Positions 1 through 8,520 of a stretch of 64,000 nucleotides of DNA are shown here, piece by piece. Where the stretch lies: NCBI RefSeq assembly GCF_900112645.1, contig NZ_FOMO01000002.1:57593-121592 (forward strand), given 5' to 3'. This DNA comes from Phytopseudomonas straminea. Its GTDB lineage: Bacteria; Pseudomonadota; Gammaproteobacteria; Pseudomonadales; Pseudomonadaceae. Position 1 is the first letter of the stretch; the number at the start of each line of letters is the position of its first letter. Both the position numbers and the translations under genes were made by a program. The notes beneath the pieces were generated by a model. The model was not told the DNA's origin. It did no database searches and was given only the letters and a program-made list of their open reading frames with translations.

Positions 1-76
1 TGGCGTCCCCTAGGGGACTCGAACCCCTGTTACCGCCGTGAAAGGGCGGTGTCCTAGGCCACTAGACGAAGGGGAC
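1..76 (-). tRNA. tRNA-Glu (anticodon TTC)
   Basis: Read on the reverse strand, this folds as a full cloverleaf. The acceptor stem starts GTCCCC and pairs with GGGGAC, followed by an encoded CCA end at bases 3-1. The anticodon stem CCGCC/GGCGG encloses the loop CTTTCAC with anticodon TTC (bases 42-40), and the T arm carries GGTTCGAGTCC. It decodes GAA/GAG. The 76-nt gene is complete, though the window edge may hide further tRNA genes downstream. A consensus promoter lies just upstream. Confidence 0.97.
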
Positions 77-137
77 ATTGCCCGGAATTTCCGGCTTCCC
101 CGTTGTGCTTTTCAGCATTACCGTGGAAGTGGCGCGC

Positions 138-166
138 ATTCTATGGAGCCTTTCAACACTCGTCAA
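138..166 (-). promoter_or_regulatory. Sigma-70 promoter for tRNA-Glu
   Basis: On the reverse strand TTGACG (166-161) is followed after exactly 17 bases by TAGAAT (143-138), a near-consensus sigma-70 promoter. Transcription would start near 131, giving a leader of about 55 nt before the mature tRNA. Confidence 0.8.
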
Positions 167-392
167 CAGCTCATATAAAAATTTTTAAAATCAACGACTT
201 CAATCTGATTCCAGGACCATCGGCAGAGTGCTTGCCGAGCATGCCTGCTTTAATGCGACAAGCGAAACGCGCTGGCTTCGCGCAAACCGCGCAATGATGG
301 CAGAACGCGAGTAAGATGACTGACATCGACAGGCAGCCACCGCCTCGCGGATCGCTGCGCCCTGCCCCGACAGCTTTAAAGAGGTTAAGACG
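167..392. other. Intergenic region with no supported gene
   Basis: Between the tRNA promoter and the next start codon I find no convincing reading frame. An AT-rich stretch around 172-200 may supply an upstream element for the tRNA promoter. AGAGG at 380-384 acts as ribosome-binding site for the gene at 393. Confidence 0.5.
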
Positions 393-1160
393 ATGTCCTC
401 GCTCGTTATCACCATGGCGATAATCGGCGGTATCACGCTGTTGGTGCTGCTGGCCTACCTGAATCAATTGGCTGAGAACAACAAACGCAAGAAGGCCCGA
501 CTCAAGGCTGACCTGGCTGAGCGTTACCGGCGCATTGCCGACCTCAACGAGCAGTTCGTCGGCCAGTTCATGAGCCCTGAACTCAAATTGCTGCTGTGCC
601 GCCTGCAGCTGCAGTTCGCCGAACGCATTCTGGAAGTCGACAAGCAGGACACGGTCTACGCGACCATGGCCGAAGAGCTGCGCAAGCTGATCGCCATGGG
701 CCAAGACATCCCCGTTCGCAATGCGCCTTACGCCGTCACCGACGATGCCAAGGCTACCCAGGTCCGCGCCCAGCTGGAGGCACTGCATGGCCAAGTTGGC
801 AAATTAGCCCAGAACGGCCAGCTGCCGGTGGACGAAGCGAAAAAGTGGGCAAAGGATATTCGCCACATGCTGGTGCAGCTATACATTGACCTTTACGGTA
901 ACCAAGCCAAGCAGGCGTTGCAGCAGCAACAGAACGGGCATGCCCGCCTGGCTCTGGAGCGTGGTGTGCAGTTCCTGCAGAAGCAGCCAGACACTGCGCG
1001 TTATCAGGCGACCCTGGCGCAGTTCCAGAAGCAGCTGGAGCGGGTCAATGCGATGCTGGTCAGCGCCCAAGCGCCAACCGGCGACGCCGACAGCGAGCTG
1101 ACCGAGGGTCTCAAATCGATGGAAGACGACGGCTGGAAGAAAAAGGCGCTGTACGACTGA
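393..1160 (+). CDS. Conserved hypothetical protein with N-terminal membrane anchor
   Basis: A 255-aa protein. Residues 5-22 (ITMAIIGGITLLVLLAYL) form one hydrophobic helix, so it is probably anchored in the inner membrane with a long cytoplasmic part. The rest is rich in Gln, Ala, Leu and charged residues and looks mostly alpha-helical, with coiled-coil character near 25-60 and 170-210. The start is supported by GAGG eight bases upstream. I recognise it only as a conserved Pseudomonas hypothetical and cannot assign a function. It lies beside the tRNA and converges with msrC. Confidence 0.85.
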   Translation: MSSLVITMAIIGGITLLVLLAYLNQLAENNKRKKARLKADLAERYRRIADLNEQFVGQFMSPELKLLLCRLQLQFAERILEVDKQDTVYATMAEELRKLIAMGQDIPVRNAPYAVTDDAKATQVRAQLEALHGQVGKLAQNGQLPVDEAKKWAKDIRHMLVQLYIDLYGNQAKQALQQQQNGHARLALERGVQFLQKQPDTARYQATLAQFQKQLERVNAMLVSAQAPTGDADSELTEGLKSMEDDGWKKKALYD

Positions 1161-1178
1161 GAGGCCTGCGCCTCTCAG
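1157..1178. terminator. Hairpin between convergent genes, overlapping a stop codon
   Basis: A perfect 9-bp stem (CTGAGAGGC/GCCTCTCAG, loop CTGC) begins inside the last codon of the upstream gene and contains its TGA stop. A pyrimidine-rich stretch (1179-1194) follows on the + strand. It may stop transcription from both sides, but the T-tract is weak. Confidence 0.5.
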
Positions 1179-1192
1179 CCCTCACTTCTCTT

Positions 1193-1675
1193 TTAGCAAT
1201 CACTGGCGCGCAGCAGCACAGCGGCCAGCCCTTCGATACCGCGCTGATCCACCTCGCTGAAACGCCCCATTCTTGGGCTGTCCAGATCCAATACGCCGAT
1301 TAGCCGGCCATCCTTGACCAAAGGCACCACCAGCTCGCTGTTGGATGCGCTGTCGCAGGCGATATGCCCGGGGAAGGCATGCACATCCTCGATGCGCTGG
1401 GTTTGCCGCGATGCCGCCGCAGCGCCGCACACGCCGCGTCCGAACGCGATCCGCACGCAGGCCACCTTGCCCTGGAACGGGCCGAGCACCAGCTCATCGT
1501 CCTTCACCAAGTAGAAGCCGGCCCAGTTCAGACCTTCCAGCTCGTGATAAATGAAGGCGCTGAACTGCGCAGCATTGGCGATGAAGTCCCGCTCACCGGA
1601 CAAAAGTGCTTCCAGCTGGGCAGTCATCAAGGCGTAACCATCCAGCCCCGAACCGGTCTGACTCAAATCGATCAT
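1193..1675 (-). CDS. msrC: Free methionine-(R)-sulfoxide reductase (GAF-domain fRMsr)
   Basis: A 160-aa single GAF-domain protein of the fRMsr family, which reduces free L-methionine-(R)-sulfoxide in the cytoplasm. Cys73, Cys83 and Cys107 keep the 10- and 24-residue spacing of the three catalytic cysteines of the E. coli enzyme (84, 94, 118 as I recall). Motifs NWAGFYL and GVLDLDSP are typical of the family. The ATG at 1675 overlaps the stop of the upstream ATPase gene by 4 bp (ATGA), so the two are translationally coupled; longer in-frame starts would lie inside that gene. The link to the nearby msrB and gpx genes suggests oxidant repair. Confidence 0.9.
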   Translation of the reverse strand: MIDLSQTGSGLDGYALMTAQLEALLSGERDFIANAAQFSAFIYHELEGLNWAGFYLVKDDELVLGPFQGKVACVRIAFGRGVCGAAAASRQTQRIEDVHAFPGHIACDSASNSELVVPLVKDGRLIGVLDLDSPRMGRFSEVDQRGIEGLAAVLLRASDC

Positions 1676-2562
1676 TGCGAAGTCTCCAGTAACTGCAGCC
1701 CGACCCAGTGGCGGGCAAACTGATAGGCACACCTTCCATTGCGGTTGCCGCGTCCGGTGGCCCAGCGCACGGCGAGCTTTTCCAGCTCCTCGCTCCACCG
1801 CCATTGCAGGCCGGCCTGCTCTGCCTGAACCTCGACCCAGTGACGCACCACATCCAGGTAATGCTCCTGGGTGAACGGATAGAAGGAAAGCCACAGGCCG
1901 AAGCGGTCCGACAATGCGATCTTGTCCTCGACGGCCTCGTTCGGGTGCAGCTCGCCGTCGACCATCTTGGTGTTGGCGTTGTCGCTCTCGCGCTCCGGCA
2001 CCAGGTGTCGACGGTTGGACGTGGCGTACAGCAGCACATTCTCCGGCGAGCGCTCCAGCGAGCCATCGAGCACGCTCTTGAGTACCCGGTAATCACCCTC
2101 GCCCGCCTCGAATGACAAATCGTCGCAGAACAGGATGAAACGCTGCGGGAGCGTCATCAGTTGCTCGACCACCCGCGGCAAATCGGCCAAGTGGTCACGC
2201 TCGATCTCGATCAAACGTAGCCCGGCGCTGGCATGCTCGGCCAACAGCGCGCGAACCAGCGACGATTTACCTGTGCCACGCGCGCCCCAAAGCAGCGCGT
2301 GGTTGGCCGGCATGCCCTGCACGAACTGGCGGGTGTTACGCGCCAGTTGCTCGCGCTGGGCATCGACGCCAATCAGGTCGGACAGATTCATGTCCAGACT
2401 GACCTTGAGCGCCTGCAGATAGCCCGAGCGCCCCTCACGCTGCCAGCGCGCGGCGAGGGTATGACGCCAGTCCAGCGGTTCGCGCTCGGCCGGCAATAGC
2501 GGCTCTAGGCGCATCAGCACGCTCTCGGCGCGCTGTAGAAAATCGGTAATGCGCGAATCCAC
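1672..2562 (-). CDS. DUF815-family AAA-type ATPase
   Basis: A 296-aa P-loop protein. Walker A is GARGTGKSS, and the Walker B-like segment FILFCDDLSF is followed by a sensor-like LLYATSNRR. This matches the DUF815 family of bacterial ATPases, whose role is not established. I chose the GTG at 2562 because GAGGAG lies seven bases upstream; a longer frame would run into the region upstream of sagS. It overlaps msrC by 4 bp, so the two form an operon, divergent from sagS. Confidence 0.85.
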   Translation of the reverse strand: MDSRITDFLQRAESVLMRLEPLLPAEREPLDWRHTLAARWQREGRSGYLQALKVSLDMNLSDLIGVDAQREQLARNTRQFVQGMPANHALLWGARGTGKSSLVRALLAEHASAGLRLIEIERDHLADLPRVVEQLMTLPQRFILFCDDLSFEAGEGDYRVLKSVLDGSLERSPENVLLYATSNRRHLVPERESDNANTKMVDGELHPNEAVEDKIALSDRFGLWLSFYPFTQEHYLDVVRHWVEVQAEQAGLQWRWSEELEKLAVRWATGRGNRNGRCAYQFARHWVGLQLLETSQ

Positions 2563-2663
2563 GTAGCAGCTCCTCGGATATTCAGTCTGTGAGTCAGGCG
2601 TGCCGAAAAATAGGCCAGATCGACTATGCTTGGGCAGCGAACGGAACGAGACAGCGCCCCAAT

Positions 2664-4973
2664 ATGGAAATACCACTCAGACAGCGACTGTCATTCAAGC
2701 AGGCAGGCCTCACCGTTCTGGTCGCCTTCATTCTCGGCGCGCTGCTCAGTCTGGTGCAGATCGGCGTCGATTATGCCAGTGAAGACGCTGCCATCAACCG
2801 CGAGATTCGTGCACTGATGGAGATCAGCCACGATCCCGCCGCCCGAATCGCCTACAACATCGATGCCGAACTCGCCCAGGAGCTGGTCGTCGGCCTGCGC
2901 CGCTCCCCCGCGGTAATCACCGCACGCATCGTCGACAGCAATGGCGAAGAGTTGGCCAGCGCCACGCAGCCATCCATGCAGAGCCGCTACCGGCTGTTCA
3001 GCGATTTCCTGTTCGGCGCCACACGTCACTTCCAGACCACACTTTCGGTCGGTCACGCACCGGATGAGCCGCTCGGCATGCTGCAGCTGGACATCGATAC
3101 CTACGCGTTCGGCAGCAATTTTCTCAAACGCTCGATGCTGACCATGATCAATGGTTTCACCCGCAGCCTGCTGCTTTCGGCGATCCTCCTGGTGCTGTTC
3201 TACTTCATGCTGACCAAGCCATTTAACCAGGTTATCCAGGCACTGGCCGAGCGCGACCTGCGTACTCCGGATCGCACGCCACTGCCCTGCCCCCCCGGTC
3301 ACGAGCGCGATGAACTTGGCGTACTGGTGAAAGTCGCCAATCGACAATTTGCCAGCATCGCCACCGAGATCGAGCAGCGGCGCAGTGCCGAAGACCGGCT
3401 TACCGACTATCTGGGCGAACTGGAAGCCATCGTCTCGGCCCGCACAGTCGAGTTGAAGGCCGCCAACAGCCGCCTCAGCCGCTCCAATGAAGAGCTGGAG
3501 CAGGCCCGCCGTGACGCCCTGGCCATGGCCCAGGCGCGCTCGATTTTCCTGGCCAACATGAGTCACGAGATCCGTACGCCACTGAACGGCTTACTGGGCA
3601 TGCTCGCCCTGTCACTCGAAGGCCCGCTGAGCAGCGAACAACGCCAGCAGCTGTCCATCGCCCACGACTCGGGCAAGGTGCTGGTCGACCTGCTCAACGA
3701 CATTCTCGATTTGTCCAAATTCGAGGCCGGCCAGCTGGAACTGGAGCGTATCGCCTTCGACCTCGGCGCGCTGGTGGAAGGCACTGCCAGCCTGCTCTCG
3801 CAAAATGCCCAGGCCGGCGTGGAGCTGACCTGCCTGATCGATCCCCGGCTGCCCGCACAGGTGCTCGGCGACCCGACCCGTGTCCGGCAGATCGTCAGCA
3901 ACCTGCTGTCCAACGCCCTGAAATTCACCCGCGAAGGACGCGTCGACATTCGCATCGGCGCCGAGGGCGAACGTATCCGTATCGAGGTGTGCGACACCGG
4001 TATCGGCATCGCCGAAGATGCCCAGGCGCGTATCTTCCAGCCGTTCACTCAGGCCGGCGCCAACATCACCCGGCAGTTCGGTGGTACCGGGCTCGGCCTG
4101 GCGCTGACTCGCCGCCTGTGCGAGGCGATGCAGGGCAAACTGGAGCTGCAATCCACACCTGGCAGCGGCAGCCGTTTCAGCGCCATCCTGCCATTGCAGG
4201 GCCTGGAGGTACCGTCCGCGGCGCCAAAGCTGGGTGGGCGCGTACTGGCGATTTGCGGCGCCGATACCGGGCTTGCCGAGCTGCTGCCGGTGCTGATCGG
4301 CAATTGGGGCCTGAGTTACCGCCGCCTAGACAGCGCCCGGGACGTCGAAGATATCGAGGCAGACGTAATCATCAGCGACTGCCCCGGCTGCATGAAAAAG
4401 CTGCGCGGGCAAACCGCGGTGCCGATTATCCTGGTCACTGCATACGGTAGCTTTCTGGATGCCGAACAGGCTGCCGCACTGGCTCCACTGGAACAGGTCG
4501 CAAGACCCCTGACACGCCAGCATCTGCTGCAGGCACTCAGCCATGCGCTGAAAAATTCGCCGGAAGAATCGACCAGCGCTCCTGCCCCGACTGTGAGCGA
4601 CCGCAAGCCGGCCCGCGTGCTGCTGGTCGAGGACAACCCGGTCAACCAGCTGGTCGCCAAGGGCATGCTGGCCAAACAGGGGCTCGAAGTGGTGCTGGCC
4701 AATAATGGCCAGCAGGCGCTGGAGCGGCTGCAGGAAAACACCTTCGAACTGGTGCTGATGGACTGCAACATGCCGATCATGGACGGCTACGAAGCCAGCC
4801 GCCGCATCCGCGAAAACCCGGCTTGGCGGCACCTGCCAGTCATCGCCCTGACCGCCAACGCGCTGTCGGACGAGCGCGAGCGCTGCCTGGCCGCGGGCAT
4901 GAACGACTACCTGGCCAAGCCGTTTCGCCGTGAAGAGCTGCTCGTCCTGCTCGACCAGTGGCTGCCCGCCTGA
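2664..4973 (+). CDS. sagS: Hybrid sensor histidine kinase SagS
   Basis: A 769-aa membrane hybrid kinase. TM1 lies near residues 14-34, a periplasmic sensor part reaches to about 165, and TM2 lies near 168-188. A HAMP-like linker and a coiled coil (250-290) follow. The H box MSHEIRTP has His301, with N, G1 (DTGIGI) and G2 (GGTGLGLAL) boxes, and the receiver domain (about 645-765) has phospho-acceptor Asp700 in LMDCNMP and KPF. No Hpt domain is present, so it would pass phosphate to a separate Hpt protein. Sequence and the ospR-gpx-msrB neighbours match P. aeruginosa SagS, which controls the motile-sessile switch and biofilm tolerance with HptB/BfiS. The start at 2664 gives the family N-terminus; the frame is open further upstream. 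Confidence 0.9.
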   Translation: MEIPLRQRLSFKQAGLTVLVAFILGALLSLVQIGVDYASEDAAINREIRALMEISHDPAARIAYNIDAELAQELVVGLRRSPAVITARIVDSNGEELASATQPSMQSRYRLFSDFLFGATRHFQTTLSVGHAPDEPLGMLQLDIDTYAFGSNFLKRSMLTMINGFTRSLLLSAILLVLFYFMLTKPFNQVIQALAERDLRTPDRTPLPCPPGHERDELGVLVKVANRQFASIATEIEQRRSAEDRLTDYLGELEAIVSARTVELKAANSRLSRSNEELEQARRDALAMAQARSIFLANMSHEIRTPLNGLLGMLALSLEGPLSSEQRQQLSIAHDSGKVLVDLLNDILDLSKFEAGQLELERIAFDLGALVEGTASLLSQNAQAGVELTCLIDPRLPAQVLGDPTRVRQIVSNLLSNALKFTREGRVDIRIGAEGERIRIEVCDTGIGIAEDAQARIFQPFTQAGANITRQFGGTGLGLALTRRLCEAMQGKLELQSTPGSGSRFSAILPLQGLEVPSAAPKLGGRVLAICGADTGLAELLPVLIGNWGLSYRRLDSARDVEDIEADVIISDCPGCMKKLRGQTAVPIILVTAYGSFLDAEQAAALAPLEQVARPLTRQHLLQALSHALKNSPEESTSAPAPTVSDRKPARVLLVEDNPVNQLVAKGMLAKQGLEVVLANNGQQALERLQENTFELVLMDCNMPIMDGYEASRRIRENPAWRHLPVIALTANALSDERERCLAAGMNDYLAKPFRREELLVLLDQWLPA

Positions 4974-4988
4974 GCGGCAGCCCATCGG

Positions 4989-5441
4989 CTAATCAGAAAT
5001 TTGCCCGGCGATGCGCTGCAACAGCACATCCAATTGCGCGCGCAAGGGCGCCAGCTGCTCGCTGTCGACGCCCTGCTCGCAGAGCAGCTGACGCTTGAGA
5101 GCCGGCACGCGGTTGCGAAGCTCACGGCCCTGCTCGCTGAGGCATAGATGCATCTCGCGCTCGTCCGCATTGCTGCGCCGGCGGTCGATCAGCCCGGCCG
5201 CCTGCAGACGCTTGAGCAGCGGTGTCAGGGTGCCCGAGTCAAGCAGCAGGCGCTCACCGAGGGCCTTGACCGTCGGCTGTGGCGGCGCCTGCTCATCCCA
5301 CTCCCAGAGCACCAGCATCACCAGGTACTGTGGGTAGGTCAGTTGCAGCGCTTCGAGCATCGGCTTGTAGGCTCGCACCACCTGTCGGGACGCGGCGTAC
5401 AGCTTGAAGCACAGCTGCCGGTCGAGTTTCAACTCATCCAT
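4989..5441 (-). CDS. ospR: MarR-family peroxide-sensing regulator OspR
   Basis: A 150-aa winged-helix MarR/OhrR-type repressor. The N-terminal Cys11 (in LDRQLCFKLYAASR) is the redox-sensing cysteine of the family, and Cys121 lies 110 residues later, the same spacing as the two cysteines I recall for OspR (24 and 134). The recognition helix and wing (LLLDSGTLTPLLKRL, DERE) are typical. The ATG at 5441 overlaps the end of gpx by 8 bp, so the regulator is translated with the peroxidase it controls. OspR represses its own operon until oxidised, and an AT-rich palindrome lies upstream of gpx. Numbering suggests P. aeruginosa uses a start about 13 codons earlier. Confidence 0.9.
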   Translation of the reverse strand: MDELKLDRQLCFKLYAASRQVVRAYKPMLEALQLTYPQYLVMLVLWEWDEQAPPQPTVKALGERLLLDSGTLTPLLKRLQAAGLIDRRRSNADEREMHLCLSEQGRELRNRVPALKRQLLCEQGVDSEQLAPLRAQLDVLLQRIAGQISD

Positions 5442-5922
5442 CGATGAGCGCTTCGATGGCCGCCTGCAGCGCATGCGGCTTGGTGGCCGTGGCGAAGCGC
5501 GTGACCTGACGGCCATCGCCACTGATCAGGAACTTGGTGAAGTTCCACTTGATGCGCTGGGTACCGAGCAAACCCGGCGCCCGGCGCTTGAGTTCCACGA
5601 ACAGCGGATGGGCGCCCGGGCCATTGACCTCAACCTTGCGAAACAGCGGAAAGCTCACACCGAAATTCAGCTCACAGAAACTGGCGATGGCTTGCTCGTC
5701 ACCCGGCTCCTGCTTACCGAACTGGTTGCAGGGAAATCCCAGTACCACCAACCCCTTGTCACGGTGCTGCTTCCACAACGTTTCCAGCCCTTGATACTGC
5801 GGCGTGTAGCCACACTGGCTGGCGGTGTTGACCACCAAAATGGCCTTGGCGCCGAAATCGGCCAGGCACTTCTGCTCGCCGGCGATAGTGGTGCAGGGAA
5901 TTGTCAGCAGATCCTGGCTCAT
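5434..5922 (-). CDS. gpx: Glutathione peroxidase (thioredoxin-like, Cys type)
   Basis: A 162-aa glutathione-peroxidase-family enzyme that reduces hydroperoxides. The catalytic Cys37 sits in NTASQCGYTPQY, where animal enzymes have selenocysteine. Gln in GFPCNQFGKQEPG and Trp in IKWNFTKFLI complete the catalytic triad. Cytoplasmic: no signal peptide. First gene of the gpx-ospR operon, downstream of an OhrR/OspR-type operator. Bacterial members often use thioredoxin rather than glutathione as reductant; the sequence does not settle which. Confidence 0.93.
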   Translation of the reverse strand: MSQDLLTIPCTTIAGEQKCLADFGAKAILVVNTASQCGYTPQYQGLETLWKQHRDKGLVVLGFPCNQFGKQEPGDEQAIASFCELNFGVSFPLFRKVEVNGPGAHPLFVELKRRAPGLLGTQRIKWNFTKFLISGDGRQVTRFATATKPHALQAAIEALIDG

Positions 5923-5970
5923 TAGATGACGCTCTTTTGATGGATAGAGCGTAAAGAATAGTAAGCAATT

Positions 5971-5998
5971 AAATTGTATACAACTTAATTAATTAAAA
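5971..5998 (-). promoter_or_regulatory. AT-rich palindromic operator for gpx-ospR
   Basis: TTGTATACAA (5974-5983) is a perfect 10-bp palindrome at the core of the imperfect AAATTGTATACAACTT. The palindrome TTAATTAA follows directly. It lies 50 bp upstream of the gpx start, where a MarR/OhrR dimer would block transcription, and resembles AT-rich operators of that family. Assigning it to OspR is inferred from position. Confidence 0.6.
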
Positions 5999-6024
5999 AT
6001 CAGGCCCGCCATCAGCGGGCCTGA
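5995..6024 (-). terminator. Rho-independent terminator of msrB
   Basis: A perfect 10-bp stem (TCAGGCCCGC/GCGGGCCTGA with a 5-nt loop) is followed on the reverse strand by TTTTT. It lies 17 bp past the msrB stop and separates msrB from the gpx-ospR promoter. Confidence 0.85.
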
Positions 6025-6040
6025 TAACAGCGTGTGGTAC

Positions 6041-6439
6041 CTACGTCTCGCGTGGCACGTGCTTGAGCGACACCGAGTTGATGCAGTAGCGCTGCCCGGT
6101 CGGCCGCGGGCCATCGGGAAACACATGACCCAGGTGAGCGTCGCAATTGCTGCAGCGCACTTCGATGCGGTGCATGCCGTGGCTGAAGTCGTCCAGCTCG
6201 GTGATCACCTGGTCGTTGAGCGGCTGGAAATAACTTGGCCAGCCACAGCCGGAATCGAACTTGGCATCCGAGTCGAACAGCGGCGTGCCGCAGCACACGC
6301 ACTGGTAGATGCCCGGCACCTTGCTGTCGTGGTACTCACCGGTGAACGGCCGTTCGGTGCCGCCCAGGCGGCAGACGTTGAACTGCGCGTCGGTCAGCTC
6401 ATCGCGCCAGGTTTCCAGTGGTTTTTCGAGCTTGCTCAC
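6041..6439 (-). CDS. msrB: Peptide-methionine (R)-S-oxide reductase MsrB
   Basis: A 132-aa MsrB enzyme that repairs R-methionine sulfoxide in proteins. Structural zinc ligands are Cys47/Cys50 (CVCC) and Cys96/Cys99 (CSNC). Cys119 in RYCINS is the catalytic residue, and GCGWPS and GHVF are family signatures. The start is GTG with GAGGA six bases upstream. It is a separate unit from gpx because a strong terminator and the OspR operator lie between them. It is divergent from alaA. With msrC nearby, both free and protein-bound R-sulfoxide are covered in this block. Confidence 0.95.
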   Translation of the reverse strand: MSKLEKPLETWRDELTDAQFNVCRLGGTERPFTGEYHDSKVPGIYQCVCCGTPLFDSDAKFDSGCGWPSYFQPLNDQVITELDDFSHGMHRIEVRCSNCDAHLGHVFPDGPRPTGQRYCINSVSLKHVPRET

Positions 6440-6586
6440 AGGCCGTCCTCCTCAGGATAAAAAAGCCCTATCTGTATCTTTGCCCGACTCAGGCTGACAC
6501 GTATGATTCGACACCTCAACCCGCCACGGCGCGCAGCCGCCTCGGCCCATTAGAGGCCGCCTTTCTTCGATTCGGGATTCTTCACC

Positions 6587-7798
6587 ATGCAGGTCAGCAA
6601 ATCCAACAAGCTCGCCAACGTCTGCTACGACATTCGCGGCCCGGTGCTCAAACACGCCAAGCGTCTGGAAGAGGAAGGCCAGCGCATCCTCAAGCTGAAC
6701 ATCGGCAACCCGGCGCCGTTCGGCTTTGAGGCCCCCGAAGAAATCCTCCAGGACGTGATCCGCAACCTGCCCACGGCGCAAGGCTACAGCGACTCCAAGG
6801 GCCTGTTCAGCGCGCGCAAGGCAGTGATGCAGTACTGCCAGCAGAAGCAGATCGAAGGCGTCGGCATCGAGGACATCTACCTGGGCAACGGCGTGTCCGA
6901 GCTGATCGTCATGGCCATGCAGGCGCTGCTCAACAACGGTGACGAAGTGCTGATCCCGGCACCCGACTACCCGCTGTGGACCGCCGCCGTGGCGCTCTCC
7001 GGCGGCAAGCCGGTGCATTACCTGTGCGATGAGCAGGCCGGCTGGTTCCCGGATATCGCCGACATGCGCGCCAAGATCACCCCGAACACCAAGGCGCTGG
7101 TGCTGATCAACCCGAACAACCCCACCGGCGCCGTGTATTCGCGCGAAGTGCTGCTGGATATCGTCGAACTGGCCCGCCAGCACAACCTGGTGATCTTCTC
7201 CGACGAGATCTACGACAAGATTCTTTATGACGAAGCCCAGCACATCTCCACCGCCTCCCTGGCGCCGGACGTGCTGTGCCTGACCTTCAACGGCCTGTCC
7301 AAATCCTACCGCGTGGCCGGTTTCCGCTCCGGCTGGGTGATCATTTCCGGCCCCAAGCACAACGCGAAAAGCTACATCGAGGGTCTCGATATCCTGGCCA
7401 ACATGCGCCTGTGCGCCAACGTGCCCAGCCAGCATGCGATTCAGACAGCCCTGGGCGGCTACCAGAGCATCAATGATCTGGTACTGCCCAACGGTCGCCT
7501 GCTGGAACAGCGCAACCGCACCTGGGAGCTGCTCAACGACATTCCCGGCGTCAGCTGCGTCAAACCCATGGGCGCGCTTTATGCCTTCCCGAAGATCGAC
7601 CCCAAGGTCTGCCCGATCCACAACGACGAGAAGTTCGTCCTCGACCTGCTGCTCTCCGAGAAGCTGCTGATCGTCCAGGGCACCGCCTTCAACTGGCCGT
7701 GGCCGGACCACTTCCGCGTGGTCACCCTGCCCCGCGTCGACGATCTGGAGCAGGCCATTGGCCGCATCGGCAACTTCCTCAAGACCTACCGCCAGTAA
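6587..7798 (+). CDS. alaA: Glutamate-pyruvate aminotransferase AlaA
   Basis: A 403-aa class I/II PLP aminotransferase, very like E. coli AlaA (YfbQ) along its whole length, including KLNIGNPAPFGF and NPNNPTGAVYS. The PLP lysine is Lys239 in GLSKSYRVAGFRSGW. AlaA makes alanine from pyruvate and glutamate. The start codon gives the family N-terminus SKSNKLANVCYDIRGP. The next gene begins 61 bp downstream and may be cotranscribed. Confidence 0.95.
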   Translation: MQVSKSNKLANVCYDIRGPVLKHAKRLEEEGQRILKLNIGNPAPFGFEAPEEILQDVIRNLPTAQGYSDSKGLFSARKAVMQYCQQKQIEGVGIEDIYLGNGVSELIVMAMQALLNNGDEVLIPAPDYPLWTAAVALSGGKPVHYLCDEQAGWFPDIADMRAKITPNTKALVLINPNNPTGAVYSREVLLDIVELARQHNLVIFSDEIYDKILYDEAQHISTASLAPDVLCLTFNGLSKSYRVAGFRSGWVIISGPKHNAKSYIEGLDILANMRLCANVPSQHAIQTALGGYQSINDLVLPNGRLLEQRNRTWELLNDIPGVSCVKPMGALYAFPKIDPKVCPIHNDEKFVLDLLLSEKLLIVQGTAFNWPWPDHFRVVTLPRVDDLEQAIGRIGNFLKTYRQ

Positions 7799-7859
7799 CT
7801 TCAGCCTGTGCGGATGCCAGACCAGGCATCCGCCTCCTTCGCCGCCAGAGCACGAGCCC

Positions 7860-8303
7860 ATGGACCTGCAGATAGACGACTTCTACAAGGACGCCGCCAG
7901 CGGCTTGCTGATGCTCTACCAGGCCTTTCCGCGCAAGGTATCGCTGTACGTGGAAGACCTGATCGGTCGCGAAGAACCGGATGAATTCGGTTTGCCGAGC
8001 AAACGCCACCAGGCCTGCCTGGGCGCGCTGCTGTGGCTGGCCGAAGAAGGCTACCTGCGCTACGAATCCACCATCGGTTATGACGCGCTGGATCAGGCGG
8101 TGCTGACCGAAAAAGGCTTTCTGCGTCTGTCGCGCGGCATTCCCCGGGCGATCAGCGAGGGGGAAGCCTTGCCGCCGGCGGTGGATCGAGTGCAGGCGAC
8201 CCTGGCCTTTCAGTTGCGCGAAGCGCTCGCCCAGCAACATGGTGAACGGATTGCGCGCCTGACCCGCCAGTTGTTCGAACAGCGCCCTGCTACCCCTTAC
8301 TGA
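7860..8303 (+). CDS. Conserved hypothetical protein (winged-helix-like)
   Basis: A 147-aa acidic cytoplasmic protein with no signal peptide or membrane helix. Segments such as ACLGALLWLAEEGYLRYES and DQAVLTEKGFLRLSR resemble winged-helix folds, but I see no known DNA-binding family. The N-terminus is MDLQIDDFYKDAAS; an in-frame start further upstream would overlap alaA. The same gene sits between alaA and htpX in P. aeruginosa as far as I recall. Function unknown. Confidence 0.8.
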   Translation: MDLQIDDFYKDAASGLLMLYQAFPRKVSLYVEDLIGREEPDEFGLPSKRHQACLGALLWLAEEGYLRYESTIGYDALDQAVLTEKGFLRLSRGIPRAISEGEALPPAVDRVQATLAFQLREALAQQHGERIARLTRQLFEQRPATPY

Positions 8304-8444
8304 CTGCACTCGGCACAGCGAAAGCAGCGGTTTTTCTTGGCCTCGATTGAAATAAACGCGAAAAAGTCCATCTAAGCTTTGCCGCCCGCGTGAGGCTGCT
8401 TGCAGCCGCTGAGCCAGGCGACACAGTTTGAAATAGTGACTCGG

Positions 8445-8473
8445 TTGAATCGCTACAGGGCGCGCCCTTATAT
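8445..8473 (+). promoter_or_regulatory. Possible sigma-32 (heat-shock) promoter of htpX
   Basis: TTGAA (8445-8449), a 15-base spacer and CCCTTATAT (8465-8473) resemble the RpoH consensus (CTTGAA, 11-15 bases, CCCCAT-T), 48 bp before the htpX start. E. coli htpX is a heat-shock gene. The -10 match is partial, so this is tentative. Confidence 0.4.
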
Positions 8474-8520
8474 AGCCGCCGTATCGAGCCTGTCTTTCCC
8501 TTGAGGAGTCGTTTCACACC

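Noticed and set aside
171..794. Open frame opposite the 5' half of the gene at 393
   Set aside because: Overlaps the tRNA-Glu promoter region and has no plausible start signal; the + strand protein has the typical membrane anchor and ribosome site.
1676..1894. Longer N-terminus for the fRMsr protein
   Set aside because: It would lie inside the ATPase gene; the coupled ATGA start at 1675 gives the right family length.
6452..7861. 469-codon open frame opposite alaA
   Set aside because: Antisense shadow; alaA matches its family end to end.
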